A DNA stretch of 64,000 nucleotides from Diphasiastrum complanatum (lineage: Eukaryota > Streptophyta > Lycopodiopsida > Lycopodiales > Lycopodiaceae). Position 1 is the stretch's first letter, and each line of letters begins with the position of its first letter. Both the position numbers and the translations under genes were made by a program. Shown here in pieces: positions 45,905-56,589 of the stretch. The DNA lies in NCBI GenBank assembly GCA_029204225.1, contig CM055103.1:54967054-55031053 (forward strand), read 5' to 3'. The notes under the pieces were generated by a model. It saw only the letters and a program-made list of their open reading frames with translations, was not told where the DNA came from and did no database searches.

Positions 45905-46500
45905 ATCTGGTCTGCAAGAGTTATCTTGTGTGAGGGTTGGCTGTGCGAGAGTTATTTGTCTATTTTTGCAGGTAAAAAACTTGATATCTTTCAGATATCT
46001 AGGAAGTAACTCTCGCAAGGTTCACAGTAGCTGGATCTGGGTCAGATCTCACTATAGAATTCTTTGCGAGAGTTAACTCTCGCAAGAAGTGAAAATTTCA
46101 CTATCTGCGAGGGTTCAAAACCACTTTTTTTGGCTTGATCTTCACCAAATCTTCACACTAACTCTCGAGGCTTCATCACTGATGTAAATTGCCATTCTGA
46201 ATCGGTTGAGAGGGTTAGCAAGGGTTCTTACTAGAAGGATTTGCTAGATCTTCTCTGTTTAGTAGTTTTTTAGCACTTAAATCCAATTTTTTGCTCACTG
46301 GAATCAGTCTAACTCTCGCAAGCTCTTATGTGTCCTGGTCTCACTGAGATGGAACTTCAGAATCCTCTACGAGAGTTCTTGACCACTGGAATTGAAAATT
46401 TTGTTGTCTACGAGGGTTCACTGGTACTTTCCCATCTTTTTTCCACTGGGAACTCTCGGACATGCACTTAGACATCAAAGTAACTCTCGCAAGCTTCTCT
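45905..46500 (-). promoter_or_regulatory. Leader with clustered AACTCTCGCAAG motif
   Basis: About 11 copies or near-copies of TAACTCTCGCAAG or its complement occur in 600 bp (for example 46008, 46064, 46074, 46158, 46309, 46450, 46482). Positions 46064-46085 form a perfect 22-bp palindrome made of two half-sites TTGCGAGAGTT. A segment around GTGTCCTGGTCTCACTGA is duplicated at 46327 and 46500. The cluster sits between primer-binding site and gag of the Ty3-like element. Repeated protein-binding motifs in this position are known from the Drosophila gypsy insulator; here that role is only a hypothesis. Confidence 0.65.
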
Positions 46501-46816
46501 GTGTCCTGGTCTCACTGACATGGAACTTCAGAGGGCAAATGGTGGTGGAGGCCCACCCTTCATTTTGCTATTTTGTCAATTTTTAGAAACTTCTTTTTTT
46601 TTTTGACATGTTGAAAATATGGTAGGGTCCATCACACAGCCACTTGCAAGACATCACCCACTGTGATGTCACTTGGGTGAGGTCATTTTTTTTAAAGAAC
46701 TTTTTGATCCAATCTCCTTAATCTTCACTTTTACAAGGTCATAATTTTTCCTGTTAAACTGCTAAGGCCTGTTGGCCTCTCTGGTACTTGCCTTGCCGAT
46801 TTTTCTCTGTGACTAC

Positions 46817-46828
46817 GGTTCTGATACC
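46817..46828 (-). promoter_or_regulatory. Primer-binding site of the Ty3-like element
   Basis: The minus strand reads GGTATCAGAACC immediately after the end of the family E LTR. It is one base different from the usual initiator-Met site and fixes the element orientation. Confidence 0.75.
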
Positions 46829-46829
46829 G

Positions 46830-47510
46830 TAAATTGTAATTTCACCACATTTTCGAAACCCTCTGTGTCTACATTTTCGAACCTACTTTCCTGCATTTTC
46901 AAAACTTCCATTATGTCCACGTTTTTGGTCTCCACTTTTTCTATAATTTCTGATACCCACTTTGTCAACATTTTGAAACCCACTGAAGTTTATACTTTTC
47001 GATACCATTCTTCTTTTGGTAGTGCCTTTCACCGGTTTTCGATTCTGCAAGTTCTGACGTGGTTACAAGTGACTAATAGAGCAATCTTGATAAGAAATCG
47101 ACTGTTCCTGAAAAACAAAAAGATTTTTGGTATTAGTAACATATTTTTGGGTACATCAAAATTTTGCTCAGCATTGCCGACATTTTTACTATCGAAGGCC
47201 GTAAAACTTCTAGCTAACCACATTTAGGCGGGCTGGGACCTATTTCTACATGGACCGGCATTTTTCTTCGATCTTACAAAATTTGACCTATGACTAATAT
47301 TTTCGACGGTTCCTTAGACTATTTGCACAAATATATTATCTATTAATTAACGTATCTAGCCACTATAAGAGCGGGTTGGGACCTCTTTTGGTCCAACATT
47401 TTGCTTCAACTTTCGTCAAATCCACAGTGTTTTGGTGCCCATCAAATACCTAGTAGCTGCCTTTTGCTTCAAAATTAGCCCGATTTTTGCCGTAAAAAAT
47501 TCGGCTAACA
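46830..47510 (-). repeat. 5' LTR, family E, of the Ty3-like element
   Basis: On the minus strand it starts TGTTAGCCGAATTTTTTACG at 47510 and runs to the primer-binding site. It is a diverged relative of the LTRs at 40459 and 60558, sharing two GCGGG.TGGGACC blocks (seen on the plus strand) and GGACCGGCA.TTTT. It inserted within the second copy of the unknown transposon gene, whose similarity resumes at 47515. Confidence 0.75.
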
Positions 47511-47514
47511 AACA

Positions 47515-48010
47515 TTTATATTGTAAAGTACCTATATTAGAATGTATGACATCAATTATTCCTACAATAGATTGAACTGATTGCCATTCAACGGAAGTTG
47601 ATGGATACAAATATGCAAAACCATCAAAAATATTGTGAGAAAAATTTAATATAAAGAAAATGCTAATACTAATGGAATTTAATCTAAATATATACATACT
47701 AATCGTATACTTACAATTGCATTTTCTTCTATCATTTGGATTCAAATCTTGAATGTTGAGCTCTTTGTGAAGATAAACATGATGAACTAAAACTTCCGTG
47801 ATAGATTGACCGACAGTTGATACTTTGAAATCCATTATCCTACCTTTCCAAGAACTTCTATATATGTTATTTGATCTTTTTATTTTCTGGAAAGAGCCTT
47901 TTGAATAAGGATGCATCAAAATCCATTGATATTTACAATATATTCTTGGTATCCATTGATCTTCTTGTAAGATTTCTGACCATTTAAACAAATTGTTCAA
48001 AGTAATGAGC
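47515..48010 (-). pseudogene. Second copy of the unrecognised transposon gene
   Basis: Minus-strand sequence is parallel to 9065-9580. WILMHPYSKGSFQKIKRSNN corresponds to WVLLHPSSKGNFRQKKRAKM; LVHHVYLHKELNIQDLNPND to VQHVYMHSEIKVHDINPHD; VEWQSVQSIVGIIDVIHSN to SEWEPAQSLAGILDVIHSD. Both have the GTAAGTAT donor at the same codon. It is cut at 47515 by the family E LTR and near 48010 by copia integrase sequence. The family function is unknown. Conservation of an intron site and of protein motifs despite DNA divergence argues for past selection. Confidence 0.7.
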
Positions 48011-48029
48011 ATCCTGAAAACCAAAGGCC

Positions 48030-48125
48030 GACTACATGTTTTTGGACCTTCACATTTTTCCCCTTCCAAACACTCAAATATATTTGATTGACGGTTTTGA
48101 TCCTGTCTACACCTCATAAGGTGTC
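48030..48125 (-). pseudogene. Short copia integrase fragment
   Basis: The minus strand carries KTPYEV, a stop, then TGSKPSIKY, the motif found just before the integrase C-terminal domain. It adjoins, head to head, plus-strand copia sequence starting at about 48126, so this is a rearrangement junction. Confidence 0.6.
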
Positions 48126-48640
48126 TTGCCATCGCTTTCGCTCAGATCCCTGAAGATCTAGATGATAAGAGCAAGAAAACAATTTTCATCGGCTATTCCC
48201 TAGACCACAAGGCATACAAGCTCTACAATTTGGATACCGAGAAGGCATTCACCAGTAGACATGTCATTTTTGTGGAAGACCAGTTCATCGACCACAAAGG
48301 AAAAGCTGCTAATAAATCCGACCCAAGGATCGAGCAACCAAACAATTTTGATCCAAGGATTCAATTGCAGAATATCGACGTTGACTCAGAAAATGAGTCA
48401 GAACCTTAACGAGTCAACCCACATCAGAAGACCAAAATTCAACCCAGAAGGTCGAACAGGTCCAAACAGCCTCCATCTAGATTTATGGATGATCCGGCCT
48501 GCTGCTTTGTGCAGGAACCAAACATCTTCTCTGAGGCAATGTCTACTCCTAATGCTGACCAGTGGCCAGTAGTAGCGATGGACACCGAATTCAATTATTT
48601 GAGTGGAGAATCAAACATGGACACTCATTGAATATTCAAG
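48126..48640 (+). pseudogene. Copia integrase C-terminus and hinge
   Basis: Begins AFAQIPEDLDDKSKKTIFIG, YSLDHKAYKLYN and TSRHVIFVEDQF, the region that follows the integrase core. A stop is near 48408, followed by shifted frames with the Asp/Asn-rich hinge. It leads into RT at 48641. Confidence 0.8.
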
Positions 48641-49396
48641 GTGAAGTACGACGTTGAAGGAAGGCTAAATTGTTACAAGGCCAGGTTAGTCACCAAAGGC
48701 TTTTCCCAAATTCCAGATCTGGATGATTCAGAAACCTTTAGCACAGTTGTCAAACATGCTTCAATCCGCCTACTCCTCTCTTTTGCAGCCACAACAGATC
48801 TTGAAGTCCACCAGATGGATGTCCAGACCGCTTTCCTCAATGGAACCATCGAAGAGGAAATCTATATGACGCAGCCAGAGGGATACAAACTCAATGACAA
48901 GCAACAACACCTTGTATGCAAAATCCACAAGGTGCTCTACGGGTTGAAACAGTCACCCAGAGCCTGGTTCCAAAAGATCAATGCATTTCTGATAGAGAAT
49001 GGTTTTATTCCAAACTCGGCAGACTCGAATGTCTACTTCAAGTCTGTATCAGATTACTTCATCATCATCACTCTCTATGTAGATGATACACTCTTATTCA
49101 GTAACAATCTGAATCTGATGAAGGATACAAAATGCATGCTGGCCAAGGAATACAAGATGACTGACATGGGTCCAGCCCACTATTGTCTCAGAATCCAAAT
49201 CCAACGAGATCGACCCAGCAGACTGATCTTTATCAGTCAGCAACAATATCTCAACAACGTGCTGGAAAAGTATGGAATGGCCAACTGCAAACCAAGTCAC
49301 TTTCCACTCGACCCTGGACTATTTACCTTCGCAAATATTTCCTTTGATTTTTCTACCGATCATTGTCATAAATACCAAGGTTTGTTTCGATCATAA
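48641..49396 (+). CDS. Copia reverse transcriptase (truncated)
   Basis: 251 open codons. Motifs: YKARLVTKGFSQIPDLDDSE, HQMDVQTAFLNGTIEEEIYM, VCKIHKVLYGLKQSPRAWF and the catalytic LYVDDTLLFS, then LAKEYKMTDMGPAHYCL. This is a nearly complete RVT_2 domain that would copy element RNA into DNA. Similarity ends after LDPGLFTF near 49335. RNase H and LTR are absent. The preceding integrase tail is in the same direction. Confidence 0.85.
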   Translation: MKYDVEGRLNCYKARLVTKGFSQIPDLDDSETFSTVVKHASIRLLLSFAATTDLEVHQMDVQTAFLNGTIEEEIYMTQPEGYKLNDKQQHLVCKIHKVLYGLKQSPRAWFQKINAFLIENGFIPNSADSNVYFKSVSDYFIIITLYVDDTLLFSNNLNLMKDTKCMLAKEYKMTDMGPAHYCLRIQIQRDRPSRLIFISQQQYLNNVLEKYGMANCKPSHFPLDPGLFTFANISFDFSTDHCHKYQGLFRS

Positions 49397-49399
49397 TAA

Positions 49400-50840
49400 T
49401 GATGGTAGTTATTAATGGTCACGTTGATGTTTGTAACCTCAAGGGGCCAAATTTCAACCATCTCCCAAAAAGCGTAGCACAAAAGCGTTGGGAAATGGCC
49501 ATTATGTTGTAGTGCATGTGAGACCTAGCAAACACCATTCCCATGGCTCTCCATTATAAGAAGAATGAAGGAGCTTCAGATTTCTCACAATACAAATGAG
49601 CCAAAAGATCTATACCTTGAAAACAATATCCAATTATTGAAAATGCAAAAAATAAAACCTTGCTAGTCCCTAAATGGCTATTTAGCTTCACTTATCTAGT
49701 TTTGCAAACTACATATGGGTACTTTGTAGTACACATAAGACGAGGCCCATTTTTATCTTTGATGAGGATATAGAAATTGATAAAGACTTCATGTGGCACT
49801 ACCAAGCATGGACGTGTGGCATTACCACACAAACTTGCCAACTTTTGGTGTCAACCCATTTTTATTCGGTGGACTTGAAAAGTTTTTTTGGCATGAATGT
49901 GCATCGTGAAGAAAAGTGTCGAAATTTGCCTGTCCTAAGTTTTCATGGCAAAACACCACATTTCTCTTGTTGGTGTTCGAGAGTTTAAGAGGATCCACTT
50001 TCATGTCTTTTAAGCGTAATAGGTCCAAAGATACTTGATAGTTGAACCCGTATTGCATGCAAATTTTATTACCTGCAACATCCCTTTTCTTTAGGGCACT
50101 AGCTTCTTATTTCCTCTATCACAATTGAAAATGTTAACTTCGTTGTCAAGTTTTCTCATATGACCAGGTTTGTCTAGTTGAATCCCTAATTGGCTCACCT
50201 AAATAGATTAACAATTGAGGTTTTAAAGTCAATAGAACTTGACCATTTTGTGTCACGAACCCTAGAATTGGTCACTTGTTACCACTTAATCTTTCAGGCC
50301 TAAAACGGAAAAATCAATCATGTTGTCAATGAAGTTGGAGTGATTTTCACTTACCCATCAGTGTGAAAAAAATGCTGAAAATTTGACATTCTGACCACTT
50401 AGCCTTCTGATCATATATTAGAAAATCAACAATGTTGTCAAAGAATTTGGGAGATGACCTAGTGTGGAAACAAAATACTTAAAATTTGCCCTTGTCTAAC
50501 CAATCTTTCATGTTAAAACCAACGTCAGCTAATTTTTTGCTAACCAATCTCTAACTGGCTAACGAATTTCTAGTTATAGATAACAACAGCTATTCCCTGT
50601 CACGGAGCTCTTTAGCTGGAGTTTCTATGAGAAGGCTTAACCCAAAAATGATCACGCGTTTGAAATCTCATACACCAATCAATCCCACAGCTCAAAGTCT
50701 TGCAGTTCAAAACAAAGAGCAATTTTGAACCACCACAGTTCTAGAAACGGCTCAATCATTATGGTTGTCTGCTCCTGTATGCATTAGAATTTAGAAGTTA
50801 GAACTTCCAAAAATGTTTCTAGCAAATGATCTATGATATG
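49400..50840. other. Non-coding DNA between copia RT and DMP gene
   Basis: 1.4 kb without a supported gene. Short open frames at 49791-50058 on both strands are unconvincing. Confidence 0.45.
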
Positions 50841-51025
50841 CAGTCTTCTAAAAGTACACTGCAGGTCGGTCTTCGGGTATACAGCTGAACAAATCATCAT
50901 GCTGACTTTGTGCAGAGTAAAACAACTGCAGCAAGCTTGCTTTTTTGCTGAAGACCAGTGGAGCTAACTGATCGGGCAGATAATCAATGTTTATCCACCA
51001 GTTTGATTCAATACCGCAAGCAATC

Positions 51026-51715
51026 TCAAGCTGTTTCTTTTCCTCTCGTACCAATAGCATCGTCTTTCAAAAGAAGAGCTCTGGAAGTGCTTTTTGTGAG
51101 CTTCATCTCGGTAGATGCTGAGGGTGCAGCGTCTACGCCATCCATAGTAAGCACGTGAGGCTGGACATTTGCAATAGCAAAACCTACGCCGTGTCTCGCA
51201 GGAGGAGCAAATGCAAAATATAAACCAACAAGGAGCGCCACAAGGATTGGGACACTCTTTGAAACTGTGTTGGGAATCTTTGAGTAGAAGCAATCTGTCA
51301 CTGGAGATGTAAGAAGAGAGAGGGTGCAGAAGCAAATAACAGTGAGAAACGCATTCACAAAGTCCGAACCTTTGAGGAAGAATTGGGTTGTTCCTGTTGG
51401 GCCAGTATAGAAGGCACCTTGGGTGTAAGGCATATTGGCAGTCGTGAACTGAGGGTTGTATAGCCCTTTTGTTGTAACAATCCCGTAGTAGACATGCCCA
51501 CTTTGTGATGTGATGCTGTCCGTGAAGGAGAGAACATAGCAAATGATCGAAAATGTGAGCACCAGCAGTCCGGTCATTGTTTTCTCAATGGTGCCGCATA
51601 CGCCATTGTTGGTGAAGAGAGGCGCCAGCGTCTGGAACGTCAGAAAGGTTCCCGTTGGCAGCAGAGTCGATAGGTTGGTCAGAATTTCTGACGATGAAGT
51701 TGAAGTAGTGGACAT
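51026..51715 (-). CDS. DUF679/DMP-family membrane protein
   Basis: 229 residues from a genuine ATG at 51715, one exon as is usual for this family. The family signature is clear: LPTGTFLTFQTLAPLFTNNG (19-38), TIEKTMTGLLVLTFSIICY, SFTDSI, VYYGIVTTKGLYNPQF, FLKGSDFVNAFLTVICFCT (113-131), DCFYSKIP (141-148), VPILVALLVGLYFAFAPP and RHGVGFA. Four membrane segments lie at about 18-35, 45-64, 118-137 and 154-171, with both ends expected in the cytosol. DMP proteins sit in endomembranes and plasma membrane; named members act in membrane remodelling during senescence and, for DMP8/9, in sperm-egg fusion. Which role applies here cannot be told. It is the only intact host-type gene in the window and is surrounded by transposon debris. 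Confidence 0.93.
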   Translation of the reverse strand: MSTTSTSSSEILTNLSTLLPTGTFLTFQTLAPLFTNNGVCGTIEKTMTGLLVLTFSIICYVLSFTDSITSQSGHVYYGIVTTKGLYNPQFTTANMPYTQGAFYTGPTGTTQFFLKGSDFVNAFLTVICFCTLSLLTSPVTDCFYSKIPNTVSKSVPILVALLVGLYFAFAPPARHGVGFAIANVQPHVLTMDGVDAAPSASTEMKLTKSTSRALLLKDDAIGTRGKETA

Positions 51716-52840
51716 CTCAAATACTCTGAATAGGCCGAAAACTTAAAGGCAAATCGTCTTCTCAGTATAGCAGTGTGAACGAGATGCCATTTCCTTTCAG
51801 TTTGAGAAGATATTAGGATATCACTGCTTTTGCTCTGTAAAGTATAACTATATGCTATTAAAAACTGTTTGGATCAACTCCTTGGCTAAGACTTTGAGAA
51901 CTATCGTAAGGGAAGAACTAGAAATTGGAGTTCGGAAGTAGCTTTCCAGCTCCCTGATAAGCTAGAACTATGTGAGTAGTGATCATAGGATAGCCGTCAG
52001 AGACGAAATTCAAGGTCCCAGAGATGTTAAGAAAGAAGTAAATATAGGGATGCCTGACGCCAGTATCAAAACGACTGCTTCTGCATCTTGAAGCCCGGTC
52101 AAATTAGAGGATGCGTCTTGGCCTTTGGCATGGCGGAAGATCTGTTGAATCTTACTAATCAAGCGTTTGGATGTGATGGGTTGAAGGAAATGGTGACTCC
52201 TGAGCCTTGAAAATGAAAATTGCTAGAAGCCTTAGAATGGTTATCTTGCGTGCTTTCTTGAAAGACCACATATCTGAATTCCTAAGCTTCTGGGTCAAAT
52301 TCAAATCGATGGAAGTTGGAACACAATACATCATACCATGCATGTAGATGGCCCCACCAGAACTGCTACAAAAGTCTTCTCTGGAATCTTTCAAAATTGA
52401 TCCTGATTCCACACCATTATCCTTAGTTCTGAAAGCTAAAAATGTGCGACTATCATGCTGCTACTGCTCTCAACTCCTCCTAGAATCAATCCAGGTGTAC
52501 AAAAGCAAAGCTGAAGAAACATTAAAATTTTTGTAAAGGAACATACCATAGTGCACTGCCTCTCTCTTTCCTGCTCCGTACACAAATTCCTCTAAGCCAT
52601 CAGTAATCTTTAAGTCCTTAAGCTAGCCAGCAATGTCATGGCATCGAGTATGTGAATGGATCACAACTGTACAGTAAAGATAATGAAGCTCTTGCCCATA
52701 AGCACTCTACTCCAAGAGTCCAATATGCTTGGAAATTTGTAACTACATGCAAAGATCACGGCTACAATAAACAGTCAACCGCACATCCAAGCATGTACAG
52801 GTTTTAAAAAGTTATCTGTACTCTTCTTGTCAAATGTGAT
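51716..52840. other. Upstream side of the DMP gene
   Basis: Probable promoter region of the minus-strand DMP gene in its first few hundred bases (GCATATAGTTATAC at about 51845 is TATA-like on that strand). The minus-strand frame 52155-52412 (SILKDSREDFCSSSGGAIYM) resembles no family I can name and is left uncalled. Confidence 0.4.
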
Positions 52841-52849
52841 ATCACTTGA

Positions 52850-53250
52850 TGTAGTGCAAAGAGATCATGTCTAAGTGGATGATGAACTGAAGCTGCTATT
52901 GATTTACAGAATACTATATCCTCTACCCAAGCATGCAGCTGTAAGGAAAAATTTAACGTCAACCCATCAAGATGCTATCATGCTCAAGAAAAACAACCCA
53001 TCAATGAGGTGCTATCATGCTCACCAAACATTACCCATTAAGGTGCTATCATGCTTACTAATCTATTATGCACAGATTCAAAGTTAATGCAAAGAGATGA
53101 TGGCTAAGTGGCTGATGAAGTGAAGCAGCTAGTGATCCTTAGAAATTAGAATATTATAATCCATTACTGAAGCACGTTGCTAAGGTAAGAACTAATTAAT
53201 TATAGCTCAAACAACCCATCAAAGGTGCTATCATGCTTACCACTTTCTTA
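52850..53250 (+). repeat. Diverged ~235-bp tandem duplication
   Basis: Both units begin TGCAAAGAGAT.ATG.CTAAGTGG.TGATGAA.TGAAGC (52856, 53089), continue to an AGAATA.TATA-like stretch and end with AACCCATCAA..GTGCTATCATGCT. The last motif is present four times (52963, 53000, 53034, 53216). No coding signal seen. Confidence 0.7.
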
Positions 53251-53656
53251 TGCACATATTCAGCCAGACATTTTGCCTGGTGATGAATATTAATGCAAGG
53301 GATCATGGCCACAAAATCAAACAAAAGTAGGTGCATCTATAATTTTAGTAAAAGACCAAAACAACAGAGCAGGTAAAGGGCTGATACAGGTGTCAGAGAT
53401 CTCAAAAGGGAGATGTTTTAATTTTAACTACCATTTATTGTGGGTGGACTGGGGGGGGTGGGTAATGACTTTCTTGTCAAGAGAGGCAATGACTTTATCT
53501 TTAAAACGTAATGTTGTAAAACGTTGACGAAAAATGACGATAAGGCCTCGTGCGGATCTAAAAAATTGCAGTGAGTATAACTAAAAAAAGGTTTCACTCA
53601 ATGCTTAAACACCTTCAATCGACAAAAGGATATGATGATGCCACTTTTTGATGATC

Positions 53657-53660
<4 letters not shown>

Positions 53661-53719
<59 letters not shown>
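53661..53719 (+). repeat. (CT)n followed by (AT)n microsatellite
   Basis: About 20 CT repeats pass directly into about 10 TA repeats. A further (AT)n(AC)n run is at 54075-54100. Confidence 0.95.
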
Positions 53720-54110
53720 AGATCCCATGGAATCGGTCTCGTGGGATTTTTCGGAATAGAACGATTTTGTTATGAGAAAATACGTTTTTTTTGTTTTTTT
53801 GCAAAAATATCAAAAAAAACTTTTAAATTCCCAAGAAAAGTCAAAAAAGACCCAAATCCATTAATAAAAAGCCCCAAAACGGGTTTTTTGGTAATTTTTT
53901 TTATTTTTGTACTTTATATATTTTGCTATATTCAATATACATTTTAAATGCTTTTTTTTAGATTTTTTGGTAGATTTAAAAAAAAAACCATTCCATGGGA
54001 TTTTCCCACATAATAGAACAAAACGGGGATGGAACCCATTTGTACAGAACTTAACGGGTCCGTATTAGTTCTTATATATATATATATATACACACACACA
54101 TAAACGCACA
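53720..54110. other. Homopolymer-rich AT block between two SSRs
   Basis: Bounded by TATATA runs. The word CCCATGGAATCGGT near the left end and CCATTCCATGGGATTTTCCC near 53990 are partial inverted partners, so a decayed MITE is possible. No gene. Confidence 0.4.
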
Positions 54111-54563
54111 CATCTTTCAAATATCCAGCCTGGAATTGGAATCTTGACGTTTGACCTGCATGAACTTTTCACAATTAAAGGTGGTATTTGCTTTGTTCCT
54201 TTTATATGACTAGTATGTTTCAAGGTGCATTTCAATGTTAAAATGTAAGAACATTTGAGTCTTTTTGACTTTTATGTTTCAACTATACACTTCAATCTAA
54301 ATATGTAAGAAGATTTTAGTCTTTCTAGGTAGGAGAATTTTTAAGTTATTGACTTTTTTTTGTGACTTTTAGTTTTATTTCAAGACACGTTTCTAAATTT
54401 TTGCCTTCCTTTGAAAAGACAAATAGGCCTTTGAAATGCATTAAAAATTCTAGTTTCAATCATGCTCCACGATGGATGATTATGTGCCCTACCTACAATA
54501 ATTAATTACCAAAAAATGACAACAATAATTATAGTTGACACAAAAGGCACTTTGGGATAATCT

Positions 54564-55383
54564 GGGTTTTTGACATTCTGCGAGTAAATTTTTTGCGAGT
54601 TTTGCGAGTTTCTTCCATGACATGCTCCAACAAAATGGTAGCACATGGTGTGCTACTCTTTCTATGCCACTACATGATTTTTTAAGAACAAGAATGATGG
54701 TTTGATGCATGCTTAAAAAATGTGACTATCCATCAAATTCTAAATAGGTCCATCACAAAATACTTTGTTACTCTATAAATACAAGTTCACTTTTATTTTA
54801 AAAAAACTGTCCTTGAAATGTAAAAGTTAGCATGCCGGCGTGCTAGCCTGCAAATTTTTTATTTCAAAAACATGCAGTTTTTTTGAAGAACTTTTTGAAA
54901 AAATAGATTTCTTTTTAGAGCTGATTCGGCTAGCATGCCGGTGTGCTAGGCATGTAGATTATAAAATAGAAAAGCTATTTTGACACATTTGAGAACCAAA
55001 TTTTGAGTCAAAACATTATTTCGAAATATTTATTTAAACCTCCCAACATAGTAAGCCGATGTGCTGAGTAAAACAACTAAAAAAAAAATTTACAACCTTT
55101 AAAGATAGCACGCCGGCGTGCTATATGAAATGATTTTTTTTTTTTTGTGCAGCCAACCCAGATAGTTTCTGGCGTGCTGCTTAGCACGTCGGCGTGCTAT
55201 ATGGGTTGGCTGCAAAAAAAGAATTTAATTTGAAATTTGTTTTACTTAGTGGATCTTTAACTATGTACCAAACCACATTCTTAATAATAAATATTGAAGT
55301 AGTAGCATAAAAAGGGTGGCACACCATGTGCTATTTATTTGTTGAATGATGGCAGGAAAGAAACTCGCAAAATGCCAAGGCCC
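54564..55383. mobile_element. Mutator-type non-autonomous element, 820 bp
   Basis: Flanked by an exact 9-bp direct repeat GGATAATCT (54555-54563 and 55384-55392), the duplication length of Mutator-like elements. Terminal inverted repeats start GGG.TTG.CATT.TGCGAGT: left GGGTTTTTGACATTCTGCGA, right (reversed) GGGCCTTGGCATTTTGCGAG. Similarity extends inward to GTAGCACATGGTGTGCTA and its counterpart at 55315. Inside are five copies of a near-palindrome GCATGCCGGCGTGCTA or variants (54829, 54940, 55050, 55108, 55178). No transposase is encoded, so it would be moved in trans. Confidence 0.85.
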
Positions 55384-55539
55384 GGATAATCTGTTACATT
55401 GTACACAACGTTCTTGTTCTATTTTTATATTTGGCGCAATAGGAATATGCTATCACGACAATTCTATTATAGATAACATGGTTTTTTAGGTGGGTTTGAT
55501 TTGAAAGATGTTTTTTTCTTAATCTTTTTAAATTGCAAT

Positions 55540-56340
55540 ATAGTTTCTAGTTTATAGAGGCTTGCCAAGCTCAGCAGAGGGATTATTAGCCTGTCCATAG
55601 CATCAGACAGGAATAAATTTTGTGAAAAATTGACAATTTTGAAGCCAGTTGAAAATTGAAACCAGGTTTGGGGTTACGGTTTGCTACACATAACTGGTGA
55701 TTTCTTCGTTGTTTGTGCACCGTTTTGGATGCTATAAGGACAAGAAGGAAGCTAATTATATTGTCAACCAGCCATGGAGAGATTATGAGGTTTATGTCAG
55801 AGATTTGTTTGCAGACAATTAACCTAGCAGATTTGCGGTAAAAGGTGAAAAAAGACACTTTGTCAAGTTGAGCTAAAATCATCGTTTCTCCACCGAATTT
55901 CATAATTGAACACTCTGGAGACTTAGAATCAGTAGGACGACCTTGTTCTAGGCCTCAGATCACGCTCAATTTGATCTAAAACAGGGTTTGATCAAGCTGA
56001 AAATGGGCAGGGTAGGCGCGACCGTAGACAGAGAGAGAGAGCATGGCTCGCGCCCCTCTAATCAAGCTGAAGTCGTAGTGTCTCGAGAGAGCTGGGCCTC
56101 CAAGAAAAGAGTTCGACGCACAGGTAGACTGGTGACCACAGGATAAGCTCTTGTGTAGATCGACGGTGGTGATCTGATCATTGGATCTCCTTAAATCTAC
56201 TTCAATTTCAATGGAAGGGGCCTGAAGTGCAATTCACATTGCAACTTCATTTAAAATTTTCAAAGTGAAAGTTGAGTTGGGTCCCAAGTTCATGAAAGGT
56301 GATGGCGATGTGCAAGTTGCCACCTTGGAGGGGACCCCAT
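55540..56340 (+). repeat. Copia family A leader fragment
   Basis: Homologous in the same orientation to about 10870-11560. Shared blocks include GTTTCTAGTTTATAGAGGCT, CATAGCATCAGACAGGA, CCAGCCATGGAGAGATT and CATCGTTTCTCCAC. It represents the untranslated leader only; no gag follows. Confidence 0.8.
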
Positions 56341-56589
56341 TACCAACATTGGTAAATGGTAGTCGTTTAAGGCATTACTACCACTTCCCAACTGCTACAT
56401 AAATTCTCTCTATCTTTCTTATTTTGGGTTTTTTGTTTTGCTTTCAGAGAGTAAAATGTACAGTGGCAAGTTGTATTCTTTTCTTTCCCTGAACTAAGAA
56501 GAGTGATTTTAGGCAAAGAGAGAATAGTACAAGTGTTTGATTACTTTCAATGCCATTTGAGGCCTAGACTAAGGGAGCCCTAGCATTTA

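Noticed and set aside
46772-47227. 151-codon plus-strand frame
   Set aside because: It lies in the family E LTR, opposite its transcription direction, and the homologous LTR copies are not open there.
51355-51542. Alternative minus-strand frames inside the DMP gene
   Set aside because: The out-of-phase frames 50991-51542 and 51355-51537 lack any family signature, while the 229-residue frame has the full one.
51543-51746. Plus-strand frames opposite the DMP gene
   Set aside because: They are antisense shadows of the well-supported DMP coding sequence, as is 50958-51158.
52155-52412. Possible host exon on the minus strand
   Set aside because: The 85-residue frame has a protein-like look (GGAIYMHGMMYCV), but no domain, splice context or second exon could be supported.
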